Source: AC-50 sp035640455
Lineage (GTDB): Bacteria; Actinomycetota; Thermoleophilia; Gaiellales; Gaiellaceae
NCBI GenBank assembly: GCA_035640455.1
Contig: DASQWB010000049.1
Coordinates: forward strand, 1 to 9,563
Direction of reading: 5' to 3'
Length of the DNA: 9,563 bases
In this document: in pieces, positions 1-5,897 of the stretch
Numbering within the stretch: position 1 is the first letter of the stretch
Layout: the number at the start of each line of letters is the position of its first letter
The notes under the pieces: model-generated
The model's database searches: none
What the model was told of the DNA's origin: nothing
The model's input: only the letters and a program-made list of their open reading frames with translations
Position numbers and translations under genes: made by a program

Positions 1-50
1 CCCTGTCAAGCCGTGACCTGTCCCTGGGTGCCACCTGCGGCGATGTTCAC

Positions 51-64
51 GGCGCGGGCGCGCC
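51..64 (-). terminator. weak hairpin after the YjbQ gene
   Basis: GGCGCG, two bases, CGCGCC form a short GC hairpin 5 bases beyond the stop of the leftward YjbQ gene. There is no T-tract. Position is the main argument; such hairpins arise easily in DNA this GC-rich. Confidence 0.3.
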
Positions 65-69
65 GGCCG

Positions 70-486
70 CTACTCGCCGATTGCCTTCAGCAGGACGCGC
101 TTGCGCCGCCGGCCGTCGAACTCGGCGTAGAAGACCTGTTCCCACGGGCCGAGGTCGAGCCGCCCGTCGGTGATCGCGAGCACGACTTGGTGCGCCATGA
201 GGTGGCGCTTCAGGTGGGCGTCGGCGTTGTCCTCGCCGTTGTTGTGCCGGTATTGCGACACGGGCTCGTGCGGCGCGAGGCGCTCCAGCCAGTCGTCGAA
301 GTCCTGGATCAGGCCGCGCTCGTCGTCGTTGACGTAGACCGCGGCCGTGATGTGCATCGGGTTGACGAGGCAGAGGCCGTTCGCGATCCCGCTCTCGCGC
401 ACGAACCCCTCGACCTGCGGCGTGATGTTGAGGTACCCGCGCCGCTGCGGAACCTCGAACCAGAGCTCCTTGCGCGCGTGCCGCAC
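70..486 (-). CDS. yjbQ: YjbQ/UPF0047 family protein (secondary thiamine-phosphate synthase type)
   Basis: 138-residue protein of the YjbQ (UPF0047) family. Members such as E. coli YjbQ are described as having low thiamine-phosphate synthase activity, but their main role is unsettled. The sequence carries the family blocks in order: RKELWFEVPQRRGYLNITP near the N-terminus, then PMHITAAVYVNDDE with the conserved His, then HEPVSQYRHN and GEDNADAHLKR, and at the C-terminus ITDGRLDLGPWEQVFYAEFD. I chose the GTG at 484-486 because it gives 138 residues, the length I recall for E. coli YjbQ, and starts just before the conserved KELWF block; a weak AGG lies 9 bases upstream. Starting at the upstream TTG (558) would translate through the large palindrome and add 24 residues foreign to the family. 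It is last in the leftward block, behind the hairpin at 507-568. Family assignment is strong; start is less certain. Confidence 0.9.
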   Translation of the reverse strand: MRHARKELWFEVPQRRGYLNITPQVEGFVRESGIANGLCLVNPMHITAAVYVNDDERGLIQDFDDWLERLAPHEPVSQYRHNNGEDNADAHLKRHLMAHQVVLAITDGRLDLGPWEQVFYAEFDGRRRKRVLLKAIGE

Positions 487-506
487 GCGCGCGAGCCTAA
501 TCGAGT

Positions 507-568
507 CTCGTCCCGTTCGGACGGCGGTGACTGTCACGTGACAGTCACCGCCGTCCAAAGCGGACGAG
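507..568 (-). repeat. 62-nt inverted repeat with perfect 38-bp palindromic core; likely terminator or attenuator
   Basis: The core, 519-556, is a perfect palindrome whose arm is GGACGGCGGTGACTGTCAC. It contains two tandem interrupted palindromes, GTGACTGTCAC (527-537) and GTGACAGTCAC (538-548), flanked by GGACGGCG and CGCCGTCC. An outer stem CTCGTCC (507-513) / GGACGAG (562-568) extends it. Between core and outer stem, two T-A pairs plus one position that is C/A on the plus strand but G.U in leftward RNA continue the helix, leaving a 2x2 internal loop. The hairpin thus folds better in leftward RNA, the direction of both flanking genes, and begins 6 bases after the stop of the secreted-protein gene. 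There is no T-tract. It may terminate, attenuate or insulate yjbQ; the tandem GTGACwGTCAC sites could equally be a protein-binding site or a dispersed palindromic element. Confidence 0.75.
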
Positions 569-574
569 GCGGTT

Positions 575-1342
575 CTAGCCCCAGTCCTCCACGGCGATCG
601 CGGCCTGCTCGTCCGGGGTGAGCGACGGCATCAGCACGTCCTCGTCGAACTGCGAGTCCGCCGGGATCGGCGCGGCCATGAGGGTGTACTGCTCGGCCGA
701 GAACGAAGGGGTCGTGGCCGAAACGTTGCCGTTGTCGCCCGCGTACGTCCACGTCTTCGACGCCGTCTTCGACCGCACGGCGACGTTGTCGAGGTACACG
801 GAGCCGCTCGTCCGGTCGACGACGAGCGCGAGCCCCGTGATCGTCCCGGCGAGGGCGTCGGTGCCCTTCGGCTGGCGGAGCACCTCCGCCCGGATGACCG
901 GCTGCGTGAAGATCCGCTGGACCCAGCGCGGGTCGGTCGTGGCCCGGCCGGGCGTGAGCGCGCAGCCGAGGTTGATGACGTACTGCCTCCCGCTCTTGCC
1001 GCGGATGAAGAGCGTCCACCGCGGATCCGTCTTCGAACACAACCCGGGGACGCGGTGCTCGTAGGAGAGGCTGACGAGCGACGTCACCGGCGTTCCCCCG
1101 AACCCTGTCACGTGCGCCGCGGCGGCCGTGTTCGGCGCGGGCGTGAGGTTCTGGAGGTAGAGCGCCTGGTTCGCCGTTCCCGTCGAGTCGGGCCGTCCCT
1201 CCTGCGCCTTCCAGGCGGCGTAGGTGTTCGCGCCGCTGCCGGCCGGATACAGCGTTAAGACGTTCCCGGTCGTGTCTGCCGCGGCCATGCCGACGAGCAC
1301 GAATGCCGTCGCGAGCGCCGCGGCGCCTGCCAAGTACTTCAA
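575..1342 (-). CDS. secreted hypothetical protein, beta-rich
   Basis: 255-residue exported protein of unknown function. The N-terminus is a signal peptide: MKYL, a hydrophobic run to about residue 19, then a plausible cleavage site Ala-Ala-Ala before Asp23. The mature part is rich in Thr, Ser and short beta-like stretches, has only two cysteines (C102, C127; possibly one disulfide) and contains GTITGLALVVDR followed by GSVYLDNVAV around residues 167-188, a pattern resembling lectin or carbohydrate-binding jelly rolls, though I cannot assign a family. The C-terminus is acidic (about 231-255). The start is TTG at 1340-1342, backed by a strong AAGGGGG five bases upstream (about 1348-1354). It follows the APH-like gene by 21 bp on the same strand, so the two are probably co-transcribed, and it is followed 6 bases after its stop by the large hairpin. 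Confidence 0.8.
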   Translation of the reverse strand: MKYLAGAAALATAFVLVGMAAADTTGNVLTLYPAGSGANTYAAWKAQEGRPDSTGTANQALYLQNLTPAPNTAAAAHVTGFGGTPVTSLVSLSYEHRVPGLCSKTDPRWTLFIRGKSGRQYVINLGCALTPGRATTDPRWVQRIFTQPVIRAEVLRQPKGTDALAGTITGLALVVDRTSGSVYLDNVAVRSKTASKTWTYAGDNGNVSATTPSFSAEQYTLMAAPIPADSQFDEDVLMPSLTPDEQAAIAVEDWG

Positions 1343-1363
1343 AGGTTTCCCCCTTCTCGACCC

Positions 1364-2176
1364 CTAGTGAGCCGGCGCAGAGTACCTGCAAATCAGCTCG
1401 ACTGAGTAGCGAACGACCTCGGGGCCGTCCGGCCCGTGGTGGCGGAGCGACCAATCGCTCTGCCGGACCGCCATGTGCGCGAGGTAGACGGCGAGACCCT
1501 CCTCGCCGATCCGCTCGACGACGTAACGCTCGAGGCCGCCGAGCTCGCCGCGACCGTAGTAGACGAGCGTCGCCAGGTCGAAGAGGCGGTCGCCGCTCCG
1601 GGTTCCGGCCCAGTCGACGACGCCGCTAACGCGGCCGTCCTCGACGAGCACGTTGTCGAGCGTGTAGTCCCAGTGAACGACGTCGCGCCGCTCGCCGATC
1701 GCGTTCGCGTAGCGCTCGACGACGTGTCGGCACCTGCGCAAGAGCTCGCGGCTCTCGTCGGAGTGACGCTCGAGCGTGGCGACGACGCAGTAGTCGGAGA
1801 AGCCCACCTCCACCGAGTCGACGACGGCCTGCGGCCAGGTCGTGTCGTCGTCGACGGCGCGACCGGCCTGGAGCTCGTCGAGCTCGAGAAGCCGCGCCGT
1901 GATCCAAGGCGCGGGCGCGCCCCAGCCCCCGACCGGCGCGCCGGGCAGCTCCTCCTGCACGTGGTAGTCGGCGCCCCAGATCACGTAGCGCGGCGCCGGG
2001 TAGCCGATCGTCCGCAGCGCCTCCGTCGTCTGCGGCGCGAGGCCCGGCGGCTGGCGCTTGAAGACGAAGCGCCGACCCGCGCCGTCGACGAGCCGAAGCG
2101 CGCCGACCTGGCCGCCCTCATACGCGCCGGCGGGCCGGAAGTCCGTACCGTGCCGCCTGTTCACCTCTTCGAGCAC
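1364..2176 (-). CDS. aminoglycoside phosphotransferase (APH) family kinase-like protein
   Basis: 270-residue member of the APH/choline-kinase-like fold (PF01636 type), which transfers ATP phosphate to small hydroxylated molecules; the substrate cannot be read from sequence. Visible parts: a glycine-rich GGQVGA at 21-26; the ATP-contacting Lys40 in FVFKRQ; the catalytic Brenner motif HxDxxxxN as HWDYTLDN, with H168, D170 and N175; and the metal-binding Asp188 in VVDWAG followed by GDRLFDLATL. All key residues are present, so it looks active. It need not confer antibiotic resistance, since environmental members are usually of unknown function. Start: GTG at 2174-2176; GTG at 2164 is the alternative. 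Neither has a good ribosome-binding site, and an in-frame stop lies just upstream, so the N-terminus cannot be much longer. It diverges from the cupin gene with only 14 bp between start codons, so its promoter must lie in or over the cupin 5' end. Confidence 0.85.
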   Translation of the reverse strand: MLEEVNRRHGTDFRPAGAYEGGQVGALRLVDGAGRRFVFKRQPPGLAPQTTEALRTIGYPAPRYVIWGADYHVQEELPGAPVGGWGAPAPWITARLLELDELQAGRAVDDDTTWPQAVVDSVEVGFSDYCVVATLERHSDESRELLRRCRHVVERYANAIGERRDVVHWDYTLDNVLVEDGRVSGVVDWAGTRSGDRLFDLATLVYYGRGELGGLERYVVERIGEEGLAVYLAHMAVRQSDWSLRHHGPDGPEVVRYSVELICRYSAPAH

Positions 2177-2190
2177 GAGAAAGGAGAAGC

Positions 2191-2691
2191 ATGGCCGACT
2201 GGTTCACCGTCAACGTCCGCGACGCGCCGTGGCGCAGCCACGACACCTTCGGCTCCGCCTGCCGGTTCGAGAGCCCGGAGGCTGAATTCCCCCAGCTCGG
2301 CATCAACCTGCGCGTGCTGCGGCCGGGCCAGCCGAACTGCCTCTACCACTCGGAGTCGCTCCAGGAGGACTTCCTCGTGCTCCACGGCGAGTGCCTGCTG
2401 CTCGTCGAGGGCGAGGAGCGGCGGCTCGGGCCGTGGGACTTCGTGCACTGCCCGCCGGGGACGGAGCACGTCTTCGTCGGCGCCGGCGGCGGCCCGTGCG
2501 TGATCCTGATGGTCGGCGCGCGCGATCCGGACGAGCGGCTGCTCTACCCGGTGTCCGAGCTGGCGGGGCGGTACGGCGCGAGCGCCGCGACCGAGACGAC
2601 CTCGCCGAAGGAGGCCTACGCGCCGTACCAGCGGCCGAGGGAAGAACGGCCGCCCGATTGGGACAAGCTGCCCTGGTCGGTTCGGTATTGA
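2191..2691 (+). CDS. cupin domain protein
   Basis: 166-residue single-domain cupin, a small beta-barrel that usually holds a metal ion or binds a small ligand. Motif 1 is seen as YHSES..QEDFLVLHGE: H53 and E59 with the expected spacing to G66, but the usual second His of HxH is Glu55. Motif 2 is CPPGTEHVF with H93. Metal binding through H53, E55 or E59 and H93 is therefore plausible. The C-terminal 45 residues are a polar tail (ETTSPKEAYAPYQ, then REERPPDWDKLPW). The start is secure: ATG preceded by AAAGGAG six bases upstream. It diverges from the APH-like gene after 14 bp, and its stop codon overlaps the proposed -35 box for the downstream secreted propeller gene. Its reaction cannot be named. 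Confidence 0.88.
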   Translation: MADWFTVNVRDAPWRSHDTFGSACRFESPEAEFPQLGINLRVLRPGQPNCLYHSESLQEDFLVLHGECLLLVEGEERRLGPWDFVHCPPGTEHVFVGAGGGPCVILMVGARDPDERLLYPVSELAGRYGASAATETTSPKEAYAPYQRPREERPPDWDKLPWSVRY

Positions 2692-2716
2692 CTTCTATCT
2701 CGGAGCGGGCTACATC
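2688..2716 (+). promoter_or_regulatory. candidate sigma-70-type promoter for the secreted propeller gene
   Basis: TTGACT (2688-2693) and TACATC (2711-2716) are separated by exactly 17 bases. The -35 box contains the TGA stop of the cupin gene. A short inverted repeat, GCGGG (2705-2709) / CCCGC (2716-2720), brackets the -10 box and could be an operator. A GGGGAGG ribosome-binding site follows at 2734-2740, ten bases before the ATG. The -35 is close to consensus; the -10 is imperfect. Confidence 0.45.
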
Positions 2717-2750
2717 CCGCACGGTCAATCCCAGGGGAGGTCACACACCC

Positions 2751-4223
2751 ATGAAGTTTCGAGTGAGGTGGGCTGCCGCGCTCACGGCGCTCGCCGCCGC
2801 GGCACTGTTCGCGCTCACCGGCGTCGCCGGCGCGAACGTCGCGCTCACGCAGGTGAGCGCGGACCCGTACACGAACGCCACGAGCCAGCACGCGACCGAG
2901 GTGGAGCCCGACACGTTCGCCGACCACGGCACCGTCGTCGCCGCGTTCCAGGTCGGCCGCTTCTTCAACGGCGGCGCGAGCGACATCGGGGTCGCCCGAT
3001 CCGCCGATGGCGGGGCGACGTGGGGCACGCCGGGCTTCTTGCACCTGACGTTCAACTCGGGGGATTCGTCGAGCCCGTACGAGCGCGTGAGCGACCCGAG
3101 CGTCGCCTACGACGCCGCACACGGCGTCTGGCTCGTCTCGTCGATCCCGCTTCTGCCCAACACGAGCGTGCCGACGGTCTTCGTGAACCGCTCGACGGAC
3201 GACGGCCTGACCTGGGGGCCGGCGATCAGCCTTCCTCCGCCCGTCGCGCACTCCGTCGACCTGGACAAGAACTGGACGGTCTGCGACACGCACGCGGCGA
3301 GTCCGTTCTACGGGCACTGCTACACGGAGCTCGACAACTTCGGCGACGGCGACCGCGAGCTGATGTCGACGTCGACCGACGGCGGGCTGACGTGGAGCAC
3401 GCCGATCCAGACGGCCGGCCACGACAAGGGCCTCGGCGGCCAGCCCGTCGTGCAGCCGAACGGTCGCGTGATCGTCCCGTTCGAGAGCCTGAAGGGCACG
3501 ATCTCGGCCTTCTCCTCGGACAACGGCGGCGCCTCGTGGGGCAAGGCGTTCACCGTGTCGCACATCCGCCTCCACGGGAACACCGGCGGCCTGCGCACGA
3601 GCCCGCTCCCGAGCGCCGAGATCGCGGCCGACGGCCGGGTATTCGTCGCGTGGGAGGACTGCCGCTTCCGCAAGGGCTGCACCGCGAACGACATCGTCTT
3701 CTCGACATCGACCGACGGCGCGAACTGGAGCGACGTGGCCCGCGTCCCGATCGACGACGTGACGAGCGGCGTCGACCACTTCATCCCGGGGCTCGCGGTC
3801 GATCCGACGACCTCCGGCTCGAGCACGAAGCTCGCGCTGACGTACTACTTCTATCCCGACACCACCTGCACCGGCGGCTGCCGGCTCGACGTCGGCTACA
3901 TCTCGTCCCCCGACGCCGGCGCGCACTGGGGCGCTCCGACGCAGCTCGCGGGGCCGATGACCCTCGACCAGATCGCCCAGACCTCGCAGGGGCCGATGGT
4001 CGGCGACTACATCTCGACCTCGTTCTCCGGCGGGCTCGCCACGACGGTCTTCGCCGTCGGCAAGCCGGCGACGACGGCCGCGTTCGACGAGGCGATGTAC
4101 TCGCCCGGTCGCCTGGCGATCGCGACGGCGGCTCAGGCCAACCGCGTCGCGACGACCAAGGGCGCTGAGCCGATCACCGGCGTCGGCATCGGTGAGACGA
4201 TTCACGCACTGAGGAACGACTGA
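2751..4223 (+). CDS. secreted sialidase-like beta-propeller with six Asp-box (BNR) repeats
   Basis: 490-residue exported protein. Residues 1-28 form a signal peptide (MKFRVRW, a long Ala/Leu core, cleavage near GVAGA). The mature part carries six Asp-box motifs (S-x-D-x-G-x-x-W and variants): SADGGATW 84-91, STDDGLTW 148-155, STDGGLTW 208-215, SSDNGGASW 255-263, STDGANW 320-326, SPDAGAHW 386-393. This spacing fits a six-bladed propeller of the sialidase superfamily. Six cysteines come in close pairs (178/190, 304/310, 373/377), consistent with disulfides outside the cell. I do not see a clear RIP motif or an unambiguous arginine triad, so true sialidase activity is not shown; a carbohydrate- or polymer-binding propeller is equally possible. 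Start: ATG with GGGGAGG ten bases upstream, directly before the signal peptide; the longer open frame upstream lies over the cupin gene in another frame. A strong hairpin follows 8 bases after the stop. Confidence 0.88.
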   Translation: MKFRVRWAAALTALAAAALFALTGVAGANVALTQVSADPYTNATSQHATEVEPDTFADHGTVVAAFQVGRFFNGGASDIGVARSADGGATWGTPGFLHLTFNSGDSSSPYERVSDPSVAYDAAHGVWLVSSIPLLPNTSVPTVFVNRSTDDGLTWGPAISLPPPVAHSVDLDKNWTVCDTHAASPFYGHCYTELDNFGDGDRELMSTSTDGGLTWSTPIQTAGHDKGLGGQPVVQPNGRVIVPFESLKGTISAFSSDNGGASWGKAFTVSHIRLHGNTGGLRTSPLPSAEIAADGRVFVAWEDCRFRKGCTANDIVFSTSTDGANWSDVARVPIDDVTSGVDHFIPGLAVDPTTSGSSTKLALTYYFYPDTTCTGGCRLDVGYISSPDAGAHWGAPTQLAGPMTLDQIAQTSQGPMVGDYISTSFSGGLATTVFAVGKPATTAAFDEAMYSPGRLAIATAAQANRVATTKGAEPITGVGIGETIHALRND

Positions 4224-4231
4224 CCGACGTA

Positions 4232-4271
4232 GGCGCGCGCCCCTTCTTCGGGCGAAGGAGGGGCGCGCGCC
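4232..4271 (+). terminator. strong 19-bp hairpin between convergent genes
   Basis: GGCGCGCGCCCCTTCTTCG (4232-4250) pairs with 4253-4271 along its full length, with one T/G wobble; the two-base gap means an actual apical loop of about four bases or more. It begins 8 bases after the stop of the propeller gene and faces the end of comB. No clear U-tract follows on either strand, as is common for actinobacterial terminators. It probably acts in both directions. Confidence 0.75.
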
Positions 4272-4300
4272 TTAGCCTGTGGGCCGGTCACCTGGGTGGA

Positions 4301-4321
4301 TCACGCGGCGGTCTCGCGTGA
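4301..4321 (-). terminator. small hairpin downstream of comB
   Basis: TCACGCG (4301-4307) and CGCGTGA (4315-4321) form a perfect 7-bp stem with a 7-base loop, 14 bases beyond the comB stop. With the larger hairpin at 4232-4271 it accounts for most of the 112-bp convergent gap. There is no T-tract, so its role is a guess from position. Confidence 0.4.
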
Positions 4322-4335
4322 CGGTGAGGTGTGGA

Positions 4336-5022
4336 TCAGGCGGTGATCTCGACCGCGCCGTCGACGACGCGCGCGAGCCGCGGCACGACGTCGAGGACGC
4401 TCTCGCGGGCGCACCACTCGATGTCGGCGTCGAGGCCCGGCGGGCCATAGGTGCGGGCGTTCAATCCGTCGAGCGCGCGCGGATAGGCGCCCGCGAGGAG
4501 CGACGCAGCGAGCGCGGCGTCCGTCCGCTCGCCGCCGCTCCCGAGCGCTGCGACGATCCGGCCGGCGCAGTACGCGTCGTCGAACGCGAACGCGCCCTTG
4601 AAGCCGGCGCAGAGGATCGCCACGTCGCCGGCGGCCGCACGCGCGGCCGCCGCAACCGCCTCGAGGTTCAGCAGGCTCCCGAGGACGACCTCGCCGCAGC
4701 GCTCGGCGGCCGTCAGGATCGCCCGCGTCCCGTTCGTCGTCGAGAGGACGAGGGTCTCCGCCAAGGGCTCGGTGAACTCGCGCGGCGAGGCGCCGACGTC
4801 GAAGCCCTCTATGCGAACGGCGTCTCGCTCTCCGCCGACGACGGCGCCGTCGAGCGACGCCCGCAGGACCCGCGCCTGCTCGACCTCGGCGCAGCAGAGC
4901 ACACGCCGGTAGCCGGCGGCGAGTGCCTGGGCGATCGTCGAGGTCGCGCGGACGACGTCGACGACGATGCCGAGCTCGGCCGTGGTCGCCTCGGACGGCG
5001 TGAACGCGACGTGTACCCGCAT
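4336..5022 (-). CDS. comB: 2-phosphosulfolactate phosphatase (ComB) family protein
   Basis: 228-residue ComB-family protein. ComB removes phosphate from 2-phosphosulfolactate to give sulfolactate, a step of archaeal coenzyme M synthesis; homologues are widespread in bacteria that lack the rest of that pathway, where the substrate is uncertain. Family blocks are clear: VVDVVRATSTI (20-30) with D22 and R25; GGER (63-66); GFDVGASPREF (73-83), where the usual Asn of GNSP is Ala78; STTNGTRA (94-101); and AGFKGAFAFDDAYCAGRIV from residue 139, with Asp for the more usual Glu. Length is normal for the family. Start: ATG at 5020-5022, no good Shine-Dalgarno but a TAnnnT box about 11 bases upstream. 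It stands alone between a convergent and a divergent gene, with no sulfolactate synthase or other CoM gene nearby, so a role in CoM synthesis is not supported by context. Confidence 0.88.
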   Translation of the reverse strand: MRVHVAFTPSEATTAELGIVVDVVRATSTIAQALAAGYRRVLCCAEVEQARVLRASLDGAVVGGERDAVRIEGFDVGASPREFTEPLAETLVLSTTNGTRAILTAAERCGEVVLGSLLNLEAVAAAARAAAGDVAILCAGFKGAFAFDDAYCAGRIVAALGSGGERTDAALAASLLAGAYPRALDGLNARTYGPPGLDADIEWCARESVLDVVPRLARVVDGAVEITA

Positions 5023-5032
5023 GGCCGGGGGC

Positions 5033-5039
5033 TACGCTA
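5033..5039. promoter_or_regulatory. overlapping divergent -10 boxes between comB and the rhomboid gene
   Basis: The two start codons are only 25 bp apart. On the plus strand TACGCT (5033-5038) fits TAnnnT and ends 9 bases before the rhomboid ATG; on the minus strand TAGCGT (5039-5034) fits the same pattern and ends 11 bases before the comB ATG. Neither gene has a good Shine-Dalgarno, so both transcripts may be leaderless or nearly so. Confidence 0.45.
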
Positions 5040-5047
5040 GCGGGCGC

Positions 5048-5884
5048 ATGCCGTACTGCTACCGCCACCCGGACCGCGAGACCGGGCTCGCCTGCTCCGA
5101 GTGCGGCCGCCCGATCTGCACCGAGTGCATGACCGTGGCGCCGGTCGGCCTGCGCTGCCCGGACCACTCGGGGAGGCCGCAGGGCGTCGCGCGCATGCGT
5201 TCCTCCGTCCGCCGCGCGAGCTACTCCGGCACGGGCGCGATCGTCACGAAGCTGCTGATCGGCCTCAACGTCGCCGTCTACCTCGCGGAGCTCGGGCAGG
5301 GCGGCAACGTGAACGGCATCGGCAGCTCGATCTTCGACGACGGCTATCTACGCGCGCACGAGGTCGCGAGCGGCGACTGGTGGCGGCTGCTCACGGCAGC
5401 CTTCCTCCACTACGGTCCCTTCCACCTCGGCCTGAACATGCTCGCCCTCTGGTGGTTCGGCGCCCCGCTCGAGGAGGCGCTCGGCCGCGGGCGCTACCTG
5501 CTCCTGTACCTCGTCTCCGGCCTCGCGGGCTCGGCCGGCGCGCTGCTCCTCAGCCCGAACGTCGCCACTGTCGGCGCCTCCGGCGCGATCTTCGGGATCC
5601 TCGGCGCCGCGCTCGTCCTCGAGCGGCAGGGCACGCCGGTCTTCGGCGGCGCCCTGACGCTGATCGTGATCAACCTCGTCTTCACGTTCAGCGTCGGGAA
5701 CATCTCCGTCGGCGGGCACCTCGGCGGCCTCGCCGGAGGCATCCTCGGGACGCTCGCGCTCTCGCGCTTCGGCCGCGGACACGCGGTCTACGGCCGCGTC
5801 GGCCTGCTCGGCGTCGCCGGCCTCGTCCTGATCGGCGCCGCCAGCATCCTCGTCTCGTACCTCAAGGTCCGCGGCTACGCCTGA
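5048..5884 (+). CDS. rhomboid family intramembrane serine protease with N-terminal zinc finger
   Basis: 278-residue membrane protease that cuts transmembrane segments of other proteins within the bilayer. The N-terminus is a B-box-like zinc-binding domain: C4, H7, C16, C19, C24, C27, C37 and H40 in four CxxC/CxxH-type pairs. A basic linker (49-57) leads into the rhomboid core with six or more hydrophobic segments starting at about 65. Core signatures are complete: HLGLNMLALWWFG (126-138), the catalytic serine S178 in GASGAIFG, and the partner H224 in GGHLGGLAGG. Substrates are unknown; the zinc finger may bind partners. Start: ATG at 5048-5050, directly before the first zinc ligands; the in-frame ATG at 4967 would overlap comB and add nothing conserved. 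The esterase gene follows after 13 bp and is probably co-transcribed. Confidence 0.93.
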   Translation: MPYCYRHPDRETGLACSECGRPICTECMTVAPVGLRCPDHSGRPQGVARMRSSVRRASYSGTGAIVTKLLIGLNVAVYLAELGQGGNVNGIGSSIFDDGYLRAHEVASGDWWRLLTAAFLHYGPFHLGLNMLALWWFGAPLEEALGRGRYLLLYLVSGLAGSAGALLLSPNVATVGASGAIFGILGAALVLERQGTPVFGGALTLIVINLVFTFSVGNISVGGHLGGLAGGILGTLALSRFGRGHAVYGRVGLLGVAGLVLIGAASILVSYLKVRGYA

Positions 5885-5897
5885 GCTCCTGCAGCGG

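Noticed and set aside
487..558. N-terminal extension of the YjbQ protein to the TTG at 558
   Set aside because: It would translate through the large palindrome and adds 24 residues outside the family; the GTG at 486 gives the expected 138 residues.
534..1454. Long leftward open frame over the secreted-protein gene
   Set aside because: Arg/Gly-rich translation with no family marks, in another frame of a gene that has a signal peptide and ribosome-binding site; typical of high-GC antisense or alternate-frame opening.
1649..1675. HWD instead of HGD in the APH-like protein as a sign of inactivation
   Set aside because: The essential His, Asp and Asn of HxDxxxxN are all present; Trp at the middle position is seen in other members of this fold as I recall.
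2616..4205. 529-codon leftward open frame opposite the propeller gene
   Set aside because: Composition is Arg/Asp/Val-rich low-information sequence that mirrors the real gene; the plus strand has a signal peptide, Asp boxes, ribosome-binding site and terminator.
4967..5047. Upstream ATG start for the rhomboid protease
   Set aside because: It overlaps comB and its promoter boxes, and the extra 27 residues precede the zinc finger without conserved features.
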